From Solimonas sp041612095 (lineage in GTDB: Bacteria > Pseudomonadota > Gammaproteobacteria > Nevskiales > Nevskiaceae): 5,786 nucleotides of DNA. Location: the NCBI GenBank assembly GCA_041612095.1, contig JBFJJW010000194.1, forward strand, positions 1 through 5,786, written 5' to 3'. This document shows, piece after piece, positions 5,740-5,786 of this stretch. Position 1 is the first letter of the stretch; every line of letters starts with the position of its first letter. Position numbers and translations under genes: made by a program. Below the pieces are notes generated by a model, which did not search any database, was not told the origin of the DNA, and saw only the letters and a list, made by a program, of their open reading frames with translations.

Positions 5740-5786
5740 TGGTGGGCTGCCAGGGACTCGAACCCCGAACCTACTGATTAAGAGTC
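5740..5786 (-). tRNA. tRNA-Lys (anticodon CTT), 3' part, cut by the window edge
   Basis: The visible 47 bases run from position 30 to the encoded CCA end. The anticodon loop is CTCTTAA with anticodon CTT at 5782-5780, and the 3' half of its stem is TCAGT. Then come the variable bases AGGTT, the T arm CGGGG-TTCGAGT-CCCTG, the acceptor strand GCAGCCC, discriminator A and CCA (5742-5740). The T33 and A37/A38 positions fit Lys-CTT. A Leu-TAA reading would need a long variable arm, which is absent. The 5' half (acceptor strand, D arm) lies beyond the window, so the gene is judged incomplete only because of the cut. Confidence 0.9.

Noticed and set aside
5740..5786. Attachment site of an integrated element at the tRNA 3' end
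   Set aside because: tRNA 3' ends are common integration sites, but the downstream side holds only a terminator and ppiD. There is no integrase and no repeat of the tRNA end in the window.

Overview
This GC-rich window looks like a gammaproteobacterial chromosome. The evidence is a FabI enoyl-ACP reductase close to the E. coli enzyme, a membrane-anchored PpiD-type folding factor next to a tRNA gene, and a TolR/ExbD plus AgmX/PglI-tail gene pair. In Pseudomonas-like genomes ppiD and fabI are close neighbours downstream of clpX-lon-hupB, with tRNA genes near ppiD. The layout here resembles that neighbourhood, with a transporter gene between the two. No genus can be named from the sequence alone.

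Left part (1-1580), plus strand: the 3' end of an envelope energy-transduction operon. A possible upstream gene ends in an ATGA overlap. It is followed by an ExbD/TolR-family protein (11-523) and then, again through an ATGA overlap, by a TonB-like protein with one membrane anchor, a Pro/Glu-rich stalk, a Gly/Ser/Thr-rich linker and an AgmX/PglI-type C-terminal domain (520-1521). With an ExbB/TolQ/MotA partner expected to the left of the window, the pair would carry proton-motive-force-driven motion into the periplasm. Its target is unknown. A long hairpin (1520-1580) begins at the last stop codon.

Centre (1613-3651): fabI on the plus strand (fatty-acid elongation) converges with a dicarboxylate/acidic amino-acid:cation symporter gene on the minus strand. 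The two coding regions share four bases, and both stop codons lie inside a hairpin (2391-2424).

Right part (3661-5786), minus strand: reading leftward from the window edge come the 3' half of tRNA-Lys(CTT), its Rho-independent terminator, ppiD (641 aa, periplasmic chaperone anchored in the inner membrane) with a clear terminator behind it, and then the symporter gene, whose start codon lies just past that terminator. The annotated starts of fabI, the symporter and ppiD are all internal to longer open frames; each longer frame would run through a hairpin or terminator.

Nothing here is clearly a mobile element, CRISPR array, phage or defence system. The least-understood part is the ExbD/AgmX-tail module. 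The main non-coding interest is the set of four hairpins that mark nearly every transcript boundary.
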